Part shown: one piece after another, positions 61,198 through 64,000 of the stretch
How the letters are laid out: the number at the start of each line of letters is the position of its first letter
Numbering within the stretch: the stretch's first letter is position 1
Origin: Ustulina deusta
Lineage: Eukaryota > Ascomycota > Sordariomycetes > Xylariales > Xylariaceae
Direction: 5' to 3'
NCBI GenBank assembly: GCA_023159155.1
Contig: JAJNNX010000071.1
Span: 62,001-126,000 of the forward strand
Length of the DNA: 64,000 nucleotides
The notes under the pieces: model-generated
Databases searched by the model: none
Seen by the model: the letters and a program-made list of their open reading frames with translations, nothing else
Told to the model about the DNA's origin: nothing
Position numbers and translations under genes: made by a program

Positions 61198-64000
61198 ATG
61201 ATGATGGCGTCGCCGCCCGTCCTCCCCAACGCCTCGAGCTTGCTCGGCGTCGCCCTAGTCGTCAACCGCCCACGCGATGGACCGCGCTTTGTGTTCCACT
61301 ATCCGCCACGCATCCAGTATGGCAAGAAGCAGCGGGGCACGCCCGCGCGGGGATCGGCCGAGGACGAGCTGGACGACGACGACGAGGTGCTGCTGAACCA
61401 GCCCGTCCAGCTTCCCCCCTTCGAGGGCACATCTGGGTCGCTGCCCAGTACCGCCGGCCTCCAGTCCTGGAACCACGACGACCACCTCGAGACCGAGAGT
61501 GGTTCGCACATTGTGCCCTGGGAGCACGTCGCCGGCTATCCCACCAGGGACCTCGAGAGCCTGCTGACCCCGTCGCGCGCCTTTCACAAACGTCTCTTCC
61601 AGGTCTCGCTGGACCAGCTATGTTTTGTCTCCTCGCCCGTCTACGTCCACGAGAGCGGTGTCTGGCGCAAGAAGAAGCGTCAGCCCAAGAGCCGACCTCC
61701 GAAGTCGCCTGAGACTGGCGCTGAGTCCTCCCTGGTGCTGGCCCCTGACGTGCTGCAGATCGAGAGCGGGAACTTGTCGACTGCCGACGATGCCACTGCC
61801 CCCAACAACGGGAATGGGATCGGCCTCGACGAGACTGAGGAGAAGAAGAGTGGCATGGCCATGTTCAACCTGGTATTCATACTAAAACCGAAACAACACG
61901 AGGCCAAGGAGCTGGCTGAGACGTTGTACGTGCACATCATCAGGAAGATCAACAAGCTATTTAAGTACAGCCAGCAGAAGACCGACTTCGTCTGGAAGGA
62001 GTCGAAGCGTATACTGACGCTCAAAGACAAGAATCGCGAATCAAGTGAGTTTCGTCCACGATCCCCCCCCCTCCGACGTAAATGCTCTTACACCGGCGGT
62101 GCAGCTACGACGACGGCTATCTAATGGCTGACTTCACACAGGAACTAAGATGAGCGTGCTCTGGAAGGAGATTCTGGACGTCTCGTCTCTCGCGGCCTGC
62201 ATACAAGATATCTACGACGCTGTATCGCAGAATAAAATCGCCGCTCTACAGCTCGAGACACCCGAGGGTACCATCGCCCACTCGGTGCAGATCTCCGTCC
62301 CCTTCTACCTGACTGACCTACCGCCCGAGGAAGACGCTGCTGGCACGCGCGGCCTGTGGATCACAACAGCCAACTACTTCGTAGAGGAGGACAGCCTGCA
62401 CGACCCGTCCTTCCTCGACAAGAATTTCGGCCTGCTGCTTATGAGTGATGAGAAGAAGATCATCGCCGAGCTCCAAGCCGATGCCGACGAGGCTACGGCT
62501 GCTATGGTCGAGTTTGTACGGCTTTCGAAGCCGACTATGTCGTACGTCATCATAATTCTTTTATCTTCCAGTCACTCATCCCGTCTCCTTCCACTGGTCC
62601 CCCAGCCAACAAATACATCTCTGTCCACGAAAGTCACTTGGTTTCCTGCTCACTTCTCCCGTCAGATTTCATCAAATAAGCCAAGGCAGTGGGCTCTCGC
62701 TAGCCCAAGTCCGCAAATATGCCCATCACTTCATCTTCTGGCGGCGGGGGATCGCGATCCCGCCCCTACATGCACGGGACGTGTATATCCTATCGCCCAA
62801 CGCAGATCTCAGCCGCCTCCCACGTGCCAGTCCGGCCTGGGCGCGCGCGTTCCCTCTCGCGCCACACCTCGCCGATTTTCTCGCGGAGCTGTCGGCGGCC
62901 CCGCGCGCTTACAAGTGGTTTTGCCCGTCTAAGAACCACCGTCCTACGTACCTGCAGATGCTGGCATGGCTGATGCGCGGCGGGTGGGTGACACAACTCT
63001 GTACCTTTGCTTACGTCGTCGTGTGGCCTGAGATCCTCTACGAGGTCGAGTACGAACTCGAGGCCGAGGAATTAAGGATGCTCCAAGAGGAGGCGAGCAA
63101 AAGGGAGAAGGACAAGGAGAAACAAAAGCAGAAAGAAAGAGAGCAGCCGAATACAGACCAAGACAACGAAAAGGGGAAAGAACAGGATAAAGATGAGAAG
63201 CCTCAAAAACACCAGCAGCAACAGCTAGAGGAGCATGCACAGCGGGGTGTGTGGGAGCATGAGTCCGACAATAGAGATCGTCGCTTCTTCCACCACCGCC
63301 CATCGTCACCAGCGGGTTCTTCTTCCACAATAAGAGTCGGCAACTCCTCGCTTTCCGGTTCTACCACGGCTCTCGACCTCCTCTCTGCCTCAAATACCAG
63401 CTTATCAGCCGACAGCCTAGGTCCAGCACCTTCATCAAGTGTACTTTTTCCCCAGCCCCTTACGCCCTCCCCATCCTCCCCAACAGACGCCTCCCCCTCC
63501 CATTCCCACTCCCATACCTACCAACAAAACACCCCTTCGCATTCCGAGCCACCGTCTGCATCCGCCTCGCCACCAACGACGGGGCAGACGCAAGGAGAGC
63601 GCTTCGCCCTCGCCGCACGTCTAAGCCGCATTGCGGACAAGGAAGCCCAAGCGGCGTACGAGCGCAGCGCCGCCTTCGCACGTAAGCCCCAGCCCGTCGC
63701 CACAGAGCATCCCTCCCTCAATACGTCACCACACCTAGCTCACTTGTCGCCCTACATCATCGTCGACGCCCGCCGCGCCACCGGCAAGGATAGCCTCTAC
63801 TTATCCGCCATTGGCCGCCGCTTTTCCGACCCCAAGGTCCGCGCCGCCTGGCCTGTCTTTTGGAAGTACTTCAACGGCCACGCCGCCCTCGAGCGCATCA
63901 TCCTGGGGCTCAACGGCGACGGTGGCGGCGTCGGTGCTGGAAGCGGAGGTGCCGACAAGATGAAGATCAAGAAGCGCAAGGAGGCCTGGGGTCTCATGAC
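61198..64000 (+). CDS. NPR3: NPR3, nitrogen permease regulator 3-like GATOR1/SEACIT subunit (3' end beyond window)
   Basis: Exons 61,198-62,044; 62,142-62,541; 62,666-64,000 and beyond, with introns GTGAGT...CACAG (97 bp) and GTACGT...GTCAG (124 bp), both in phase. About 860 residues are visible. Diagnostic segments: SLLGVALVVNRPRDGPRFVF (longin-like N-terminus), MFNLVFILKPK, MSVLWKEILDVSSLA, FVRLSKPTMSFHQIS, YAHHFIFWRRGIAIPPLHAR, CTFAYVVVWPEILYEVE and, near the window end, YIIVDARRATGKDSLYLSAI with AAWPVFWKYFNGHAALERI. NPR3 with NPR2 and IML1 restrains TORC1 at the vacuole when amino acids are scarce. An acidic/basic Lys-Glu-Gln region (about 63,050-63,230) and a long Ser/Pro-rich linker (about 63,290-63,590) separate conserved blocks. 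Three ATGs stand in a row at the start. Confidence 0.93.

Noticed and set aside
61255..62030. Minus-strand frames of 70-116 residues
   Set aside because: Antisense to NPR3 exon 1, which has clear protein conservation.
62719..63330. Alternative plus- and minus-strand frames around NPR3 exon 3
   Set aside because: The frame starting at the 62,666 acceptor gives uninterrupted NPR3 homology to the window end; the others are shadows.

Overview
The window comes from a filamentous ascomycete (Pezizomycotina) nuclear genome. Evidence: short 50-125 bp GT-AG introns in compact genes; fungal-type COX19, NPR3 and a Cys-rich GPI-type protein; and retroelements eroded by C-to-T/G-to-A change in the pattern of repeat-induced point mutation (RIP). 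It splits into two compartments. About 1-51,430 is a very AT-rich mass of dead transposons containing one GC-rich, non-coding repeat island. About 52-64 kb is ordinary gene-rich DNA.

Left block. 1-2,886 holds three broken pieces of one Ty3/Gypsy chromovirus family (LTR about 240 bp, TG...CA, C-terminal chromodomain). 2,887-6,355 and 12,782-13,320 form a GC-rich array of minisatellites and duplicated segments, split by a 6.4-kb LINE (Tad1-like, minus strand, 6,356-12,781) and carrying a 150-bp solo LTR (13,031-13,180).

Middle block. 13,321-49,653 resolves into a nest of insertions, each recognised by LTR ends and a target-site duplication (TSD): element D contains solo LTR C (TSD TTTAT), which contains element B (GGTTG), which contains element A (GTGTG). 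A contains a 7.1-kb Copia element (15,543-22,630, minus) in its 5' LTR, and element F1 (CAATT/TAATT) in its pol. F1 contains element R (minus, CCCCC). Two more 3' fragments (49,654-51,426) close the block. No intact transposon protein remains. The reverse transcriptases of the Gypsy, Copia and LINE elements all show Asp-to-Asn change in the catalytic box, as expected from RIP.

Right block. After a 0.9-kb transition come: a 483-bp Mutator-type miniature element with perfect 52-bp TIRs and a 9-bp TSD (52,332-52,814); a 5'-truncated, frameshifted monocarboxylate-transporter-like MFS pseudogene (52,866-54,493, plus); an eight-exon gene for a fused alpha-beta succinyl-CoA-ligase-like protein (57,339-54,734, minus); COX19 (58,555-58,046, minus, four exons); a 392-bp foldback element (58,725-59,116); a secreted Cys-rich GPI-type protein (59,673-60,470, plus); and NPR3 of the GATOR1/SEACIT complex (61,198 to beyond the window end, plus). 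These genes are not an operon or cluster. They are housekeeping mitochondrial (COX19, ligase) and TORC1-control (NPR3) genes next to a heterochromatin-like block.

I did not find a clearly undescribed functional system. The strongest observations are the six-deep dated nest, the two miniature TIR elements, the half-tRNA primer site of the Copia element, and the survival of short GC-rich repeats in an otherwise RIP-destroyed region. All splice sites and element limits were read by eye and not computed.
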